Shown: positions 22,801 to 34,271 of the stretch, in pieces
How positions within the stretch are numbered: position 1 is the first letter of the stretch
Layout of the letters: every line of letters starts with the position of its first letter
Origin: Globisporangium splendens
Taxonomy: Eukaryota > Oomycota > Peronosporomycetes > Pythiales > Pythiaceae
NCBI GenBank assembly: GCA_006386115.1
Contig: VFIW01000015.1
Location: 1 to 64,000 of the forward strand
Length of the DNA: 64,000 nucleotides
Direction: 5' to 3'
Made by a program: the position numbers and the translations under genes
Notes under the pieces: generated by a model
The model's input: the letters and a program-made list of their open reading frames with translations, nothing else
What the model was told of the DNA's origin: nothing
Databases searched by the model: none

Positions 22801-25800
22801 TCCAGTGATGCGGCTGGTAAGCTCTCGCCATTGAACATTGCTGGTGCGACTGCGTTGTCGGGATCTCCTTCCGAGGCTAACTTGTCTGGGAATGGCCCCT
22901 CGAAGTCGCTCACGCCGTCGAAACTAGCGCAGACGAACGAAGGCGCGTCGTCGCTACTGGAGGTGCAGATCCCACAGAGTCTGACGAACCGATCGCTGAC
23001 ATCGACGTCGCCCAAGGTGATCACTGTGCCGCAACAGGCACCGCCACCGGCTGTGCTCGAAGTGGATCATATCTTCCACGAGTCGAGCAAGGTCGACGAC
23101 GACGAAGTTATCGTGCAGCCAGACGAAAACATCAAGGATCGCATCCACTTCATTGTCAACAACATGTCGATCTCAAATCTGGACGCGAAGATCCCCGAAG
23201 TGCGCAAGATGCTGTTGGACACGTACCACGCGTGGCTCGCGAACTACCTCGTCGTGAAGCGGATCTCGACGCAGCCGAACTACCACACGGTGTACCTTAT
23301 TTTTATTGAGAAGCTGATGCGTCCAGACTTGGAGAAGGAGATTTTGAAGCGTACGTTGCAGAACGCACGCAAGTTGTTGACGTCGGGGACGATCACGACC
23401 AACTCGCAGCAGCGATCGTTGCTCAAGAACCTCGGCTCGTGGCTCGGAGTGTTTACGCTTTCCCGCAACAAGCCGCTGCTGCAACGTGATCTCGATATCA
23501 AGGAGCTGTTGTATGTCGGATACGAGACCGGTCACTTGCTCGCTGTGACGCCGTTTGTGGCCAAGATTCTGGAAGGTTGCAAGAAGTCGAAGATCTTTAA
23601 GCCGCCGAACCCGTGGATCATGGGGATGATCCATGCCATGAGCGAGATTTACGACGTGCCAGACCTGAAATTGAACCTCAAGTTTGAAATCGAAGTGCTA
23701 TTCAAGTCGTTCAAGCTGAACGTGGAAGACCAGCGCAAGGCGAACATCCTCCACACGCGTTTGACGCCGCCACGGTTCAACAACCCAGACTTCAACGTGA
23801 AGGTGCCGAAAGTGCCTCGCGCCGCGACGCCGCCTTCGGCTCCAAAGCTTGGTCCAAAGCCATTGCCAGGCTCAGGCGCGGCGACTCCATCGAAGCCGTT
23901 GAAGCCTGGTCTCGGAAAGGGCGAAGGCTTTGCGCCATCTGGAAGCCCACCGCCTGGACGCGATGGCGCGTACGCGTTGAACTCGTCTGTGTCCGAGTCG
24001 ACGGTGATTCCGAACTTGGCCTCGTACGTCGCTGTGAACCCGGACCTTCCATTGCACAATGTGAACCTGCGTCGTCTGGTTCCATTGGCAGTCGACCGTG
24101 CCATTCGTGAAGTTATTTCGCCTGTGGTCGAGCGTAGCGTCACGATTGCGTGCATCACGACGCGTGAGATCATTTTGAAGGACTTTGCGACCGAGGTGGA
24201 CGACGTGAAGATGCGCAAGGCGGCGCATTTGATGGTCGCGAGCATGTCGGGCTCTCTGGCGCTGATCACGGCGAAGGAGCCGTTGCGAAATTCGATCGCG
24301 ACGCACCTCCGCACACTCATCCCAGCGAGTGCAGGCGATCCGCAACAGATCGAGCATGTCATCCAAGTTTGCTCAAACGAGAACACGGATTTGGGTTGCA
24401 TGTTGATCGAGAAGGCGTCGTCCGAGAAGGCGATGCGTGACATTGACGAGGCGTTGGGCGCTGCGTATGCTTCGAGACGCCGATACCAGCAGCAGTTGGC
24501 CGGAAAACCCGCCGACGGCGTCCACTTCTTCGAAGGCACCGCGCACCAGTACCCTACGAACCTGCCAGATGTGTTCAAGCCGAAGGTCGGCGGTGTGCCG
24601 CACATGCAACTTGTCGTGTACGAAGCGTTCCAGCGGATCCCTCGACCAACTTCGATGCCAGTGTCGCGTACCGGGTACCCTGCGGTTCCAGGTGCAGCAG
24701 GAATTCCATCGGAAAAGGATGCACTGTCCTCATCTGGTGGTCCAATGGACGTGGGTGGGGTGAGCGTTGCCGCTGCGCTTGATCGGTTCGCTGGGTTGAT
24801 GGAGAAGTTTGAGATGTTTGTGCAGAATGTGGTCCGCCAAGCGGCTGCCGCGCAGCGCGAGATCCCGTCGCTGCTCGCGATTCCTACAGAGAGCGAAGTG
24901 TTTGCCGTGCTTCGTGAAGTGCGCGCGATTGGCGCTGGCGTGAAACCTCCTCAGCGTGACGAAGCGTGCCTGAAGATCGGACACCGCATCGTGAAATGCA
25001 TGTACGAGCTGGGTGGTGGTCGCGGTGACGAGTTGTTTTTGGAGATCCTCGTGAGTTCGCTGGATGCGCTCGCGCACAGCTGTGAGAAGTTAAAGAAGGA
25101 GATTGTCGCGTGGGTGCTCCGCGCGCCAGTGGAAGACAAGCTGAAGCTGCATTGCGAGATCATGGTGGCGCTCGTGCGGTTCAAGGTGATTGACATCTCG
25201 GAGTTCGACGTGTACTTGACTCGCAACATGGAGCGTAATAGCGTCGCGATCGAGTTTGCGGTGCACATCATTCGCCAATGCCTCCCTATGGAGCATGTGA
25301 ACTTGGTGAAGCAGGTACCAAACACATTAGATGCGCTCGCACGCATTGTGGAGCGCCACGGTGCGTCGTCGAACAAGAACGTGCAGATCCTGGCGACGCT
25401 GTTGGAGCAAGCGCGCACCCAGAAGGTGCTCACTCGCACCAAGAGTCTCGGTTCGATTGGTTCGTCTGGAAAGGGTGCGGTCGAACGCAACCCTGCGCAA
25501 GAGCACGCTGCCTTCCGCCACACTGTGAGCAACGCGTTGGAGCACTGGATCGCGATCTACAAGGAGCCCACAGGCAACTCGAAGATCCACGCGCAGTACA
25601 TTCAGATGCTCAAGCAGTACGGTCTGCTGAACGACGACGAGAGCGTCTCGTTGTTCTTCAAATTCGGCACGGAGCTCTGCGTGGATGCGTGCTTGAAGAA
25701 CACGTTTGCCGCCGCGAGCGATCCGACGTCGCCGTTGGCGCCAGGCACGAAGGCGCCGCTGAACTACTCGGTCATTGACGCGTTGACCCACTTGATGTCG

Positions 25801-27289
25801 CTGCTGGTCAAGTACTTGGACCCGAACGCGAACGCGAAGCTCCAGGTGCTGAACCACGCGGTCGGCGCGATCGCGAACGTGCTCGTCGCGGCGCACGACA
25901 TGTCGCGCAAGAAGAAGGCACCGTTCGACCAGCGCGTGTTCTTCCGCATGTTCGTGAATCTGATGAAAGAGCTGACGGTGCAGGAGCCTGCACTGGATGC
26001 GATCCACCTCCAGGTGCTCAACACGTTTGCTAGCGCGTACAACACGCTGCAGCCGATGGTGCTCCCTGGGTTTGTGTTCGCGTGGACCGAGCTGATCTCG
26101 CACCGGTGCTTCATGCCACTGCTGCTGCGTGCCAAGCAGCAGCGCGGCTGGCAGATTTTGCATCGTCTGATTATGAACTTGCTTGTGTTCATCGAGCCGT
26201 TCATTCGCCATGCGAACGTGCAGCCGATGAGCGCGTCCATCGAGAGTCTGTACAAGGGCACCGTGCGAATCATCTTGGTGCTTTTGCACGACTACCCGGA
26301 CTTTTTGAGCGATTTCTACACAAGCTTTTGCGACGTGCTGCCGTCGTCGTGCGTGCAGTTGCGGAATGTGATCCTGTCGGCGTTCTCGCGCTCGATGCGG
26401 TTGCCAGACCCGCTGACGCTCGGTCTTCAGGTGTCGCAGCTGCCTGAAGTGAGCGTGTCGCCGCGCTTGATGCCTGCGTGGGGCAGTGCGCTCGCGCACA
26501 ATGGCATCAAGGACTACGTCGACGAGTTTTTGCGCGCGACGTCGAACCGCGCGGCCGTGTTCCCAGCCGAGTTGATCTCGAAGCTCATGCGTCCACAGAA
26601 CCAGTTGGAGCGCGACCCAGGCGCGTGCAAGTACTTTATCCCGGCGCTGAATGCGCTGGTGCTGTACTTGGGCAAGGAAGCGATCGTGGACATGGCGAGC
26701 GCGTCGTCGCCGGCGACGAACCCAGCGGACGCGGCCAAGAGCGGTACGTCGGTCAAGTTTGAGCAGAGCGCGTCGATGGACATTTTCCGTTTCCTCGCCG
26801 ACGAGTTGGATGCCGAGGGCCGCTACTGGTACTTCAGCTCGCTAGCCAACCACTTGCGGTACCCAAACAGCCACACGCACTACTTTAGCTGCGTGATCCT
26901 GTATCTATTTTCGTACTCGAACAACAAGATGGTCAAGGAGCAGATCACGCGCGTGCTCATCGAGCGATTGATCGCGAACCGCCCGCATCCGGTACGTCTT
27001 TGTGATTTGTTGTCATTGCCCATTTTGGCTGGTTCTAACTCTAACTTTGCTCTTGTATGTGTGTGAGAAACAGTGGGGGCTGCTGGTGACTTTCATCGAG
27101 CTGATCCGCAACAAGAGCTACAAGTTCTGGGAGCAGGAGTACCTCGAGTGCTCGAGCGAGATCAAGGAAGTGTTTGACGACGTGGCGCGCACGTGTCTCG
27201 GCACGAGCGCTGCGGGCAACGCGATGACGCCGCTCGCTGGTGCTGGGAGTGGTCCTCGTGCTCCGTCGGCGGACCTGTCGAGCGCCTAG
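19844..27289 (+). CDS. CNOT1: CCR4-NOT complex scaffold subunit CNOT1
   Basis: NOT1 is the scaffold of the CCR4-NOT deadenylase complex, which shortens poly(A) tails and represses mRNAs. Four exons join in frame: 19844-19942, 20168-20341, 20425-26991 and 27074-27289, for 2,351 residues, a normal size for the family. The start MVSFASPLFWQIHYLVTNLS gives the N-terminal HEAT region. The middle holds the MIF4G-like CAF1-binding region and the CNOT9-binding region. The C-terminal NOT1 superfamily domain includes YFSCVILYLFSYSNNKMVKE and RPHPWGLLVTFIELIRNKSY, which is almost invariant in eukaryotic NOT1. The last intron splits RPHP from WGLL. Low-complexity Ser/Gly/Pro linkers (about residues 860-960 and 1190-1260) separate the domains. 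All long antisense ORFs over this gene are shadows produced by its G/C-rich third positions. Expected in cytoplasm and P-bodies. Confidence 0.95.
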
Positions 27290-27503
27290 GCGATCCGGTT
27301 GGGGGCGAGTGGGGTACACAGCAACAATATCAGAGCAGCAGCATTTCGATGCGAATCCTTTCTGTACAAGTGCGCGCCTCGGATAGCTCAAGCAGTCAGT
27401 TCATGTTTTGCATTTGCGATTTTCATTCTTGCATGTAATAGATCGTAATATAGGTCGCTGTGTCTTTCGTTTACCCAACTAACAGCTTTACTTACCAGTT
27501 GGG

Positions 27504-28739
27504 GAGATCGTACGCCTCCTGATTCAGCTTGGTGCGGCGGTTGACGACAATGCATGCTTGAAATGTGCGATTGAACGAGGCTACGACGAAATCGCACAAG
27601 TATTGCTTCAGAACGGCGCGAACATTGACGAAGAAGACGACGATGGCTAAGAGATGCAGAGCGCATCGACACGTGGGGACCCTTTGTAAAGCAAGGCGAG
27701 ATCGCGCGATCCAACCGAGACGCACTTTTCGCAGCTGTCGAACACGGCGACCATGCAACCGTGCGCTCGTTCATTGCTCAAGGAGTACCAGTGAGCCAAC
27801 GAAGCAAGGATGGAGAAACACTGCTCTACCGCACATCTAAACTTGGTCATTGTAGCACAATGCGAGTTTTGCTTTCCCATCGTGCCAACGTTAACAAAGA
27901 AGCTAAGAAGCATCATTCGGCACTGCAGCCGAGAGCGGCGTTGTCGAAGCGGCCGATCTCCTTCTGGAGTACGACGCAGTGCTCGACAAAACTGGAAAGG
28001 GCAGATATCTGTTCACCCATGTTTCGTCTCCACTGTATTTTGCAGCCAAACGAGGTGACCTCGAGATGGCGAAATTTCTTCTTGACCAAGGCGCTTCTGT
28101 ATGGAAGCCAAACAACAACAAGTGGGATCCAGCTTTGCGTGGCGCAGTCGAAGAGGGGCGTGTCCAAATGGTAAGTCTGTTTATGGAGTACGGTGCATGT
28201 CTTCACGAGAGATTACAAGATGGTGATTCTTACTTGCATCTTGAAACCCAGCGGTGTGACCCCGTGCTGGTGAGATTTCTGCTGAAGCACGAGGTAGACG
28301 TGAATACAAGGAATCGCGCGGATCAAACTCCTTTGTTTTTCGAGACGGTACATTTTGAGTTGTACGATTACTGGATTTCCTCTCCCCAGACTTGGGATCA
28401 CGCGATTGAAGTCTTCCGACTCCTTTGTAATAACGGGGCAACTGTCAACGTACAAGATTTCCGCAAGCGAACGCCTCTCTTCTCTGCGGTGAAGTACAAC
28501 CAGACCGAATTGTGCAAGTGGTTGATCTGCCGCAGTGGTGCTATCATGCTGCAATTCGATTCAAGTTGAAAGGGAGCCAACTCCCACTCCGATCAGCAAA
28601 CAAAATGTCCGATGCGCAATGGAATCGACTCGAACAGATGACGAAATTTGATCCATCAGAACGCGCCAAGATCTCGTTTGTGGTCGATCGGCTTGCGCAA
28701 ATCGCAGCTGACTACGCCCGAAAGACAGAGGCGCCATGA
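27504..28739 (+). pseudogene. Ankyrin-repeat protein pseudogene
   Basis: At least six ankyrin-like units can be read, but in different frames: IVRLLIQLGAAVDD and AQVLLQNGANIDEEDDDG, ending in a TAA at about 27648; AVEHGDHATVRSFIAQGVPV and MRVLLSHRANVNKEA in a second frame; and AAESGVVEAADLLLEYDAVL plus AKRGDLEMAKFLLDQGASVW in a third, open until a stop at 28567-28569. The tail (MSDAQWNRLEQMTKFDPSER) is in yet another frame, with a stop at 28737-28739. No GT-AG intron repairs the breaks near 27648, 27910 and 28530. Ankyrin genes, often fused to kinases, are numerous in oomycetes and turn over fast. This looks like one dead copy directly downstream of CNOT1. No kinase domain is visible. Confidence 0.65.
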
Positions 28740-28875
28740 TCAAATGAAGCAACAAGTGATGTACGTGAGCAGGTCGGATCTGCTTGACGAGATTGATGAT
28801 TGAATAGGTTGCTTTTCTTGAAACAAGACTTTCTACTTTTGACTTTCCTATCCTTTTGTTCTTTCCGTTTGATTT

Positions 28876-31104
28876 CTACTGGTCAGCGTAGAGCTTCCGG
28901 TACAGAAATTCCTGCTCATGGCGTGCTTCCAAATACGCAGCATGCGCTGCTACGTTTGGTCGCGACCGCAGCAGCTGATCCTTTGGTGGTAATATCGCTC
29001 CTTGCTGCAGCGAGTGCAAGCCCAAGGAGGAGCCCACGAAGACCGCGATGCCTCGCGAGGTTGTCTCGACCGCATCTCTCTCCAGGACGAGATCTTTCCC
29101 CATGCTATCAGCAAGTATCTGCCGCCACACTTCGGACGCAGTGAGCGCCGTGCCACTCGCAATAACGACAGCATTCGGGTCCGCGTAGGTCGCTAAAGTA
29201 CAAGTGAGTGAATATGAGTTTGCCGGTTAGTGGATTGATCAAAAATTGCCTGCGACCTAAGACATGACCAGCGACACGTACCCAAGAGTGAGAACACGAG
29301 GCTGATCCGAAGTGCCACAGACTCCAATGCAGCATGGAGAACCTCGACAGGCGTCGTCCACTTGTTGATGCCGGTGATCGCACACGTCGCATCCTCGAGC
29401 CACCCGGGGGCACGCTCGCCACTCAAAAACGGCAGAATCGCGAGTCCATGCTGATTCGGACGCACCTTCTTCAGGTTGTCATTCAAGTCTACCAAAAAGA
29501 ACAGAAGGATTACACATGTCAATCAATAACAGCATGATGCCAGAGTAAGTGCAACAGTTTAGTACGCAGGTCGCACACCTTGGTCCGTAAGCCGCAGAGT
29601 CCTGCGGAAAAACTGGTAGACGGATCCGCCATCATTGAGCGCGCCACCGAGCAACACGTGGTCTCGCCCGATGCGGTAGCACCACAGACCCTTTGGGACT
29701 TTCGTGCCCTGCATCACCGACGAGTCCAGAACAATGCGAATCGCAGCGCTCGTGCCAATCGTCACTGCGATGCGCCTACACCGACAAAGTACAAAGTAAA
29801 CAAGCGGTCAGCGTGCGTTAGCGAAAGAGCCAAAGGTGCCAGTATCACATACGAGTTGTCAATGCACTTGGAGCCGATGTTGGCCGCTGCGCCGTCTCCG
29901 ATTCCCAAGAAGAACGGCACCGATTGCAGTTCTGGCCATCGGCGGCCAAATTCTGGTTTTAGCCCAGAAAACGGGGTCGACGAGTCCGCCAATGGCGGCA
30001 TCTTTGACACATCCATGTGAACGAGGTCGAGCAGCGCGCGGTCCCATTGCCAGTGGCGAAAGTCAAACAGCCCCGTCCACGACGCCTCCGAGAAACTCAT
30101 CGGCACGCAGCCTTTGTTCTTCTGAGCCGCATGGGTCCATTTGCCAATAAGGTATCCGGAGATACTCTGCCACTTGTAGATCCGTGCAATTGTAGCAGGT
30201 TCTTCCGAGTGAAGCCGCGCGAATTCAGCTGGCGCGTACGCAGGATGGATCACGGTGCCTATGAAGCAGCGTGTGCTATGTTGTTAGCTCATCTCTGCTT
30301 GTTTTCAATTGAATATGAAACACATGACGTACCAGTACGGTCGTGGAACTCGGACAATGCGCCTCGCGCGATCAGCATGTCTCGAAGCTTGCGCGCATGG
30401 GCAACAGTCGAAGGGCGACGGCCAGTATACTATCGAACGGTGGCATCAATTAAAAAAAAGTTAACTCCTGACAGCATAGCAGCATCTCAACACTGCTTAC
30501 CGTGTACACGGGGGAGACTGGCGAACCCTGCAACACACAAGACAAAGGCAAAGTACATGCTTAGCATCTTGCAATAATAGGAAAGCATTCTCAAATAGTA
30601 TGCCAAACACCGCACCTTTTCATCAACCCCCAGGATATTCATCACGAACGTGCTGAACCCAACGCCGACAATCTTGTGCGTCAGCTGCGTCGTGCGTAGA
30701 AACTGCAGGGCGCCGTCCACGACGGTCTCCACCTTTGCCGCGACTTGGAGGATGTCGGTCTCGCCATTCGCGTCGATGCAGTCCGAATGCAGCTGCTGCA
30801 GCGATCCATTAATCAACACCCACTCCACACCGCTATTGCTATTACTCGCTCTCGCATTCGATGTCGTAGATGAGGCGCTGGAGGGATGCGGCACGAGTGC
30901 AAAGCAACTCGCGCGGATGGACGAGCTCCCGACGTCGACGACGATCACGATCGGCGCATCGCGGTACCTCTGTGGCTGCGCGAGACCGCGCATCAGCGCC
31001 ACGTACGCCGCGGCCTCCTGCCGCTTCTTCCTGCGGCTGTATTGAGCAGTCGCCAGCGCCGCCGACGCGAGCACCGCCGCCACGAGCGGCACCACGAGTT
31101 TCAT
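28876..31104 (-). CDS. FGGY-family carbohydrate kinase with N-terminal membrane anchor
   Basis: FGGY kinases phosphorylate sugars or polyols with ATP. The ATP/phosphate motifs are all present in order: VVDVGSSSIRAS (phosphate 1), GIGDGAAANIGSKC (phosphate 2 region), VTIGTSAAIRIV (adenosine side), FLSGERAPGW, and VIASGTALTASEVWRQILAD near the end. The IGTSAAIR and SGERAP forms are nearest to gluconokinase/xylulokinase-type members, so a sugar acid or pentulose substrate is likely but unproven. About seven exons; stop TAG at 28876-28878. The protein starts with a hydrophobic helix (MKLVVPLVAAVLASAALATA) followed by RRKKR, which looks like a signal anchor. That is unusual because the family is normally cytosolic. 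An in-frame ATG further upstream (31191) exists, but it lies before the anchor and was not chosen. Confidence 0.85.
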
Positions 31105-31553
31105 GCTTGCTTCAGCTTCAATGGCGCAAACACCAAATGGAATGTGTGAGGCTGAAAGAGGGCAAATCAGCAGCAATCGGTGCATGTTCAAGTATGCAAT
31201 TCCGCAGGATTATCTACCAAGAGAGCCAACAATTCGCTTAAAAGAGAGCGAATGCGAAGTGCCAGAATAGCATCCGAGAGTGTCAATGTTGTTCGAGGAT
31301 GCAATTTCACAGGAATATCTGCTAAAAGAGACAGAAAAGTTCTCTGAACGAGAGCGTGACCCCTTCAAAGTGTCGGCAAGTGTCGAATCATCCACCACAA
31401 CTAAAAAGACATCACTTAAAAGAGATCGTAACCCATCTAGTAACTTCGTAACCGTAACCGGACGATCCCTCGCCACACCCAACAACACGCAAGTGACATA
31501 CCCCCCTCACCGTTCCTTCGCTGCTCTCAAGAGCTCATTTAACAGACAGCAGC
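31105..31553. promoter_or_regulatory. Divergent promoter, FGGY kinase and lipoyl/Kgd4 gene
   Basis: A 449-bp region between two diverging genes. It has three copies of YTAAAAGAGA (31237-31247, 31322-31331, 31416-31425) and an initiator-like element at 31533-31540. A plus-strand ORF across part of it (from 31280) lacks codon bias and overlaps the real start in another frame, so it was rejected. Confidence 0.45.
31533..31549 (+). promoter_or_regulatory. Oomycete initiator-like element
   Basis: GCTCATTTAACAGACAG closely fits the conserved start-site element of oomycete promoters (GCTCATTYY core) and lies about 20 bp upstream of the lipoyl/Kgd4 ATG at 31554. This predicts a very short 5' leader, as is normal in oomycetes. 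Confidence 0.55.
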
Positions 31554-32292
31554 ATGTGGGGATCTCTCCGCGCGACGACGCAGCAGCTGACAAAGCGCGG
31601 CGCGGCGGCCAAGACGCTGCAGCAGCGCTTCTTCGCGATCACGACGGTGAACGTGCCGTCCATGGGCGACTCGATCAGTGAGGGCACGCTCGTGCAGATC
31701 GTTAAGGGCGTGGGTGAGACCGTGCACGCCGACGAAGTCGTCGCCATCCTCGAGACCGACAAGGTACACATGCGTGTGTGTATATAACAGTATGCGATAT
31801 ACATGTGTATGCATTTTATGCAGCGACTTAATAGCGGCTGTGTGTGTTTATTTTATATTGCAGGTGAGTGTGGATGTGATGAGTCCTGTAGCCGGTACGA
31901 TCGTCGAGCACTTGGCCAAGTTAGAGGAGAACGTCGAAGTCGGCCGCGCGCTTTTCTCGGTCGACGACAGCCGCGCGCCAGAACCTGGCAGCAAGGCGGC
32001 GCCATCCAAGGCTGCTGCTACGCCTGCGCCTGCTGCTCCAGTTGTGGTTGCTGCTGCTGTTCCTGTGGCTGCGTCGAGCCACCGCGTCCCATCAATCAAG
32101 TTCCTTGGCAAGCGCTCGCTGCTGCCGGCTCAGCCGTCGCCGCTTACCAAGCCAGCTGCGCGCCAAGCGCCTTCGCCGTTGGCGCCAGTGCAGCCATCGG
32201 GTCCGAATGTGCTCCCGTTCAACCACGTCAAGCGCGCGCCGTTGACACCGACCGAAGTGGACGCGATCAACTCCGGTATCGCGTTCCTGTAA
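31554..32292 (+). CDS. Lipoyl domain fused to Kgd4/MRPS36-like E3-adaptor tail
   Basis: Two exons (31554-31763 and 31864-32292) give a complete 212-residue protein. Residues 1-28 are an Arg/Ala-rich mitochondrial presequence. Residues about 31-105 are a lipoyl domain closest to the E2 of 2-oxoglutarate dehydrogenase: [15 protein letters not shown], then ETDK with the lipoyl lysine K70, then [13 protein letters not shown]. After an Ala/Pro hinge come two blocks typical of Kgd4/MRPS36: [13 protein letters not shown] (145-157) and [20 protein letters not shown] plus SGIAFL at the very end (187-212). In yeast and animals Kgd4/MRPS36 is a separate small protein that tethers E3 (dihydrolipoamide dehydrogenase) to the E2 core. 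No E2 catalytic domain follows: the TAA at 32290-32292 is the true end and the next gene is on the other strand. Likely a mitochondrial matrix OGDH-complex subunit. The domain reading is firm; the role is inferred. Confidence 0.85.
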
Positions 32293-32519
32293 GAAAAGAA
32301 GATACAAAGATGGAGCGCTGGACTTGGAGAAAGAAGACACGATAGCCATCAGCATACACACACAGACCGCTTTACCGCAAAACGCACAAAAAAATAAAAC
32401 CCCCAAAATTCCACCATTTTACATAGAATAACTTCATACATTCTGCTTCCTCCTTTGTTCTCAGTCGACGACGTCACATCTCTCTCTTTCAAAAGACAAA
32501 TCTTACTTCGTCCTGCCGC

Positions 32520-34271
32520 CTAGACGCACACCACCGACGACGCGCTGAAGATGTCGTGCTGCGCGCACGCGCCGCCGCCGATCGCCCACTCGCTGCAATC
32601 CGGAACGCTGCACTTCTTGCCGCCACCGTGTGCCTTGCAGTGGCCGCCTCCGCGGTTGGTCTTCGTGCACCCCTCGGTCTTGCAGCGACCGCCGCCTCCG
32701 TGGCTGATGCATTTGCCACCGCTGTTGGCCTTGCGCTCGCAGCCTGGCACATCACAGGGCTTCGAACCGCCGTGGGCTTTGCACAGTCCGCGATGCTGGC
32801 TCAGACGCTCACATCCCTCCACCGTACAGCGCGGCTTGCCGCCATGCGCACAGCACCGTCCAAAGCGAATCTAAGAACCAGCATATTCATCATCAACGAC
32901 ATTCTATAAAGCGCATACACCACAGACACAATTTCAGTATATACAAGCAACGCATACCTGTTTCTTGGAACAATCAGGGATGGTGCATTTGTATCCACCG
33001 CCATGGGCGAGGCAGTAGCCTCCACCTTGGTCATGCTTGTCGCAACCGCGTCGAGAGCAGCGCTTGCCTGTGCCGCCGTGGTCCTTGCATTTGCCGCCGT
33101 TCAGCGCCCAATTGGAACAACTCTCTGCCTGGCACCGTTTGCCGCCACCATGGAGCTTGCAGCGGCCACCGCCAACGCACGGCGTGTTGCAGCCCTCAAC
33201 GTAGCATTTCTTGCCGCCGCCATGACCAGCACACAGACCACCGCCTTTGTCTTTCTTCGTGCAGCCTTCGACTTTGCAAAAGTACCCGCCGCCATGCGAT
33301 TTGCATTTGCCCTGTCCGCGGTCGTACTTCTCGCAGCCTTCCTCCTTGCAGCGCGCGCGTCCACCATGACCGCTGCACACGCCGTAGCGGATCTGCTTCT
33401 TCGTGCACCCTTCAACGGTGCAATTACGGCCGCCGCCGTGCGCGAGACAGAAACCGAGCCCGGCGTCGTGCTTGTCGCATTTCTTCACCGAGCACTTACG
33501 ACCACCGCCATGCGCACAGCAGAGCGCACTCACACCCAGCGCCACTTTCGTGCACCCGAGGATGCCGCAGCGCTTCGAGCCGCCGTGCTCCTCGCACGTG
33601 CGCGTGTTGAAGAACGCGCAGAACGGCGTCTTGCACTTGTAGCCCCCACCGTGCGCGATGCAGAGTCCGCCGCCCTGCGCAAACTTGTCACAGCCATCAT
33701 GCTGGCACAGGTTTCGTCGGTTCTGGTTGCTGTTGTTTGTATGAGATTCCGTATCATCTGGAGACGTCCGTGTCGATGAATGGGGCGACGTTGGGGGCGA
33801 AGACGAAGATGTCGGCGACAGCATCGCGGCTGCGTTGGCGCCTCCTACCGCGTGCATCATGCCCAGAAGCTGCTGTTGCTCCTTCGCGTCGTCGTCCGCA
33901 TTCTGCTTACTCAACGCGCCGCCATCATCATCGTCATCGTTCGCGCCTAAATCCTCCCTGTGGTACTGGTGGCTGTAATCCCCCCGTTGCTGCTCGTGGA
34001 ACTGGTGGAACGGCGGCGGCGGTTCCACGCGGAAGCTCACACGCAGATCGTGCTGTTGCTGGGTAGAATGCGTCGGCTGCAGTCCGCTCAGAAGCCCCAG
34101 CGATAGTCGATTGTTATTGCTGTTGCTGCTATTGAGGCCATTGCCGCGCATCTGCGGCTCGTACGGGATGGCGAACGAGGGGGGAAGCACGGACGCGTCG
34201 AGGTCGACGACGTCGAAGCGCGGGTCGTCGCCGCCAAAGAGCACGGCCGCCGCCGCCATCTCCTCCTCCAT
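32520..34271 (-). CDS. CxxHGGG zinc-finger repeat protein, plant WRKY19-like type
   Basis: Two exons joined by an intron at about 32875-32935. The N-terminal third is disordered: acidic, Asn/Gln/Ser-rich with poly-Asp. The rest is a tandem array of about 14 units of roughly 24 residues, each with a CxxHGGxxxC core (for example CIAHGGGYKC, CAGHGGGKKC, CKLHGGGKRC) alternating with xCxxxGCxK. It ends in a degenerate CAQHD. Each unit has Cys and His spacing fit for zinc. Similar repeats occur in plant proteins annotated as WRKY19-like zinc fingers and are expanded in oomycetes. Function is not established; DNA or protein binding in the nucleus is likely. The ATG at 34269-34271 (MEEEMAAAAVLFGGDDPRFD) was chosen because the frame upstream has no ATG. 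Exact array count may be off by one. Confidence 0.8.

Noticed and set aside
25327..26499. Long minus-strand ORF (390 codons) inside CNOT1
   Set aside because: Arg/His/Gln-rich nonsense caused by G/C-rich third positions of the sense gene. CNOT1 itself is unmistakable on the other strand.
31280..31681. Plus-strand ORF upstream of the lipoyl/Kgd4 gene
   Set aside because: No codon bias, crosses the initiator and the true start in another frame. Treated as promoter.
31554..32292. Reading the lipoyl gene as a truncated E2o pseudogene
   Set aside because: Start, intron, stop and initiator are intact, and the C-terminus matches Kgd4/MRPS36 rather than random sequence, so it looks like a real short gene.
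32520..33760. Regular short repeats that could suggest a CRISPR array or satellite
   Set aside because: The period (about 70-75 bp) is codon-based and encodes zinc-binding units with varying bases. No conserved direct repeat with unique spacers.
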